A stretch of 64,000 nt of DNA from Paraburkholderia humisilvae (GTDB lineage Bacteria; Pseudomonadota; Gammaproteobacteria; Burkholderiales; Burkholderiaceae), in contig NZ_CADIKH010000036.1 in the NCBI RefSeq assembly GCF_902859855.1, positions 1 to 64,000 of the forward strand. The letters are read 5' to 3'. Position numbers and translations under genes: made by a program. How positions within the stretch are numbered: the first letter of the stretch is position 1; each line of letters begins with the position of its first letter. Shown piece by piece: positions 62,964-64,000 of the stretch. The notes under the pieces are model-generated. The model was not told the DNA's origin. It did no database searches and was given only the letters and a program-made list of their open reading frames with translations.

Positions 62964-64000
62964 ATGAAATCACTTGCCGTCGCACTCTGCGTGTTGTTGT
63001 CCACAACGCTTCCTGCCGCGCACGCGCAAACCACGTTTCTTCTCGACTCCCAACTGGGCACGAACGACGCTGGCGCGCTGCTCGAGGTCGACGGATCGGG
63101 CAACCGGACCGTTGTGAGCGATTTCGGAAACTCGGCCCAAGGCCCTGTATCGGGCGGCAACCTGTTTGCCGTCAGCTCGGTACCAAACGGCCTGCTTGCG
63201 CTCTCTGGCTATACAGTCGTCGCGCTGGATTTTTCCAGCCGTGCGCTCTATGGCGTCAATCCGACGACCGGTATGCGCATGACGATCACTGACTTCACTA
63301 ACTCGTCCCAAGGTCCGGTAGGCGTTGAGCCGGTTGCAGTGGTTGCGTCCAGCGGGCTGCTCGGGCTGGGCAACGAACTTTACGTGGCCGATAAGGCCGG
63401 CGGGACTAATAACCAGGGTGCGATTTTCCAGGTCGATCCGAAATCCGGGAATCGCACGCTGCTCAGCGATTTCGGCAACACGGCGCAAGGCGCGACAAGC
63501 GCGTTCCCGCAGTCGATTACGCTGTATCCGAACCTGCTCGGTTTGGGTTCGAAGCTGGTCGTGTTGGCCTACACCAGTCCTGACGCGACGGACTTCGCAC
63601 TCTTTACCGTCGATGCGAACGGAAACCGCGCGTTGTTGAGTGATCTCGGCAATAGTGCGCAAGGCACGGTCGCGGTTGCGCCGCAACAGGTGTCGGTGTA
63701 TCCCAATCTGCTTGGGGCGTTTGGTTCGATCTACTTGACCGACGGCCAGGGCGGGACCAACGGCAAAGGGTCGGTGCTCAGCGTGAATCCAGGCAACGGC
63801 AACCGGATCACGGCCAGCGACTTCGGCAATGCGGCCCAAGGGCCGACCGGCACGTCGCCGGGTGCGATCTGGGCGAATGCGAGTAGCGAACTGGTGCTGG
63901 ACAACGAACGGCCGGCGGGCAATCCCTTCGGACCGTTCGTGGTAAAGCTGTTCACCGTCACGCCCTCTAGCGGCCAGCGCTCGATCACGAGTGATTGCAG
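62964..64000 (+). CDS. Secreted repeat protein with propeller-like blades (partial, runs off the window)
   Basis: 345 codons from the ATG at 62964 (GGAGGTAACC upstream) with no stop before the window end. A signal peptide ends PAAHAQ (residue 22). The rest consists of repeats of 57-59 residues marked by GNRxxxSDFGNxAQG; the GNR-type element falls near residues 45, 102, 161, 219, 278 and 336. Each repeat also carries a block like LYVADKAGGTNNQGAIFQVDP, as in NHL/YVTN-type beta-propeller blades. It is probably periplasmic or surface-exposed, with a binding function. Confidence 0.75.
   Translation, partial: MKSLAVALCVLLSTTLPAAHAQTTFLLDSQLGTNDAGALLEVDGSGNRTVVSDFGNSAQGPVSGGNLFAVSSVPNGLLALSGYTVVALDFSSRALYGVNPTTGMRMTITDFTNSSQGPVGVEPVAVVASSGLLGLGNELYVADKAGGTNNQGAIFQVDPKSGNRTLLSDFGNTAQGATSAFPQSITLYPNLLGLGSKLVVLAYTSPDATDFALFTVDANGNRALLSDLGNSAQGTVAVAPQQVSVYPNLLGAFGSIYLTDGQGGTNGKGSVLSVNPGNGNRITASDFGNAAQGPTGTSPGAIWANASSELVLDNERPAGNPFGPFVVKLFTVTPSSGQRSITSDC

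Noticed and set aside
1-64000. CRISPR arrays, tRNA or rRNA genes, insertion sequences
   Set aside because: No spaced palindromic repeat array, cloverleaf-like segment, rRNA sequence or transposase frame was found on reading either strand.

Overview
The window is GC-rich, gene-dense chromosomal DNA of a betaproteobacterium, most likely Burkholderiaceae (Paraburkholderia, Caballeronia or Burkholderia). Supporting signs are strong GC bias at third codon positions, many LysR regulators paired with adjacent enzyme genes, an OmpC-like porin of the Burkholderia type, an OsmC-type Ohr and many MFS and DMT transporters. There are no rRNA or tRNA genes, no CRISPR array and no intact transposase. I recognise about 60 protein genes, two or three gene remnants and a few regulatory repeats. 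All functions are read from motifs and neighbours only.

Left part (1-20 kb). The end of an ABC transporter ATPase is followed by a DMT exporter and a convergent old yellow enzyme. Next come an exported phosphoesterase operon, a stand-alone cobF, and a lipoprotein S10 carboxypeptidase with a small EF-hand-like secreted protein. The least explained block is 8.87-12.80 kb: two DUF2589-type proteins, two small unknown proteins and a GH19 endolysin-like enzyme on the minus strand, divergent from an orphan winged-helix regulator. Three direct repeats spaced exactly 21 bp lie in the shared promoter region. A LysR gene with a porin follows, then an MFS/Ldh-type dehydrogenase pair, a LysR gene and a nitrilase-fold protein that lacks its catalytic cysteine.

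Middle part (20-45 kb). A MarR regulator carries an N-terminal segment resembling the arm/core-binding part of phage integrases. AraC and LysR regulators with small oxidoreductase or tautomerase operons follow, then an outer-membrane beta-barrel protein, a histone-deacetylase-like hydrolase, a periplasmic DsbD-N/DUF1223 pair, a beta-propeller lipoprotein, a SulP transporter and a TauD-type dioxygenase. At 36.4-39.7 kb lies an AT-richer, apparently acquired toxin/immunity module: a 763-aa protein with an N-terminal M23 and a C-terminal GH19-like domain, followed by a membrane-anchored putative immunity protein and a good minus-strand terminator. A propeller protein, an MFS transporter and a decayed ASCH-family locus come next. 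A regulator then diverges from a DUF899-DUF2182 operon.

Right part (45-64 kb). This holds two small exported proteins, a histidine phosphatase and a sterol-desaturase gene whose frame runs 279 bp into the antisense of a cytochrome b561 gene. That cytochrome gene is coupled to a catalase-family peroxidase. An SDR/LysR pair and a DMT transporter follow, then a truncated hexapeptide acyltransferase beside a 12-bp tandem repeat. A cupin dioxygenase-MFS-SDR catabolic operon, a Tat-exported metallophosphatase and an AT-rich orphan gene are next. The Ohr/TetR pair has matching palindromic operators upstream of both genes. The window ends inside a secreted protein built of about 58-residue propeller-like repeats.
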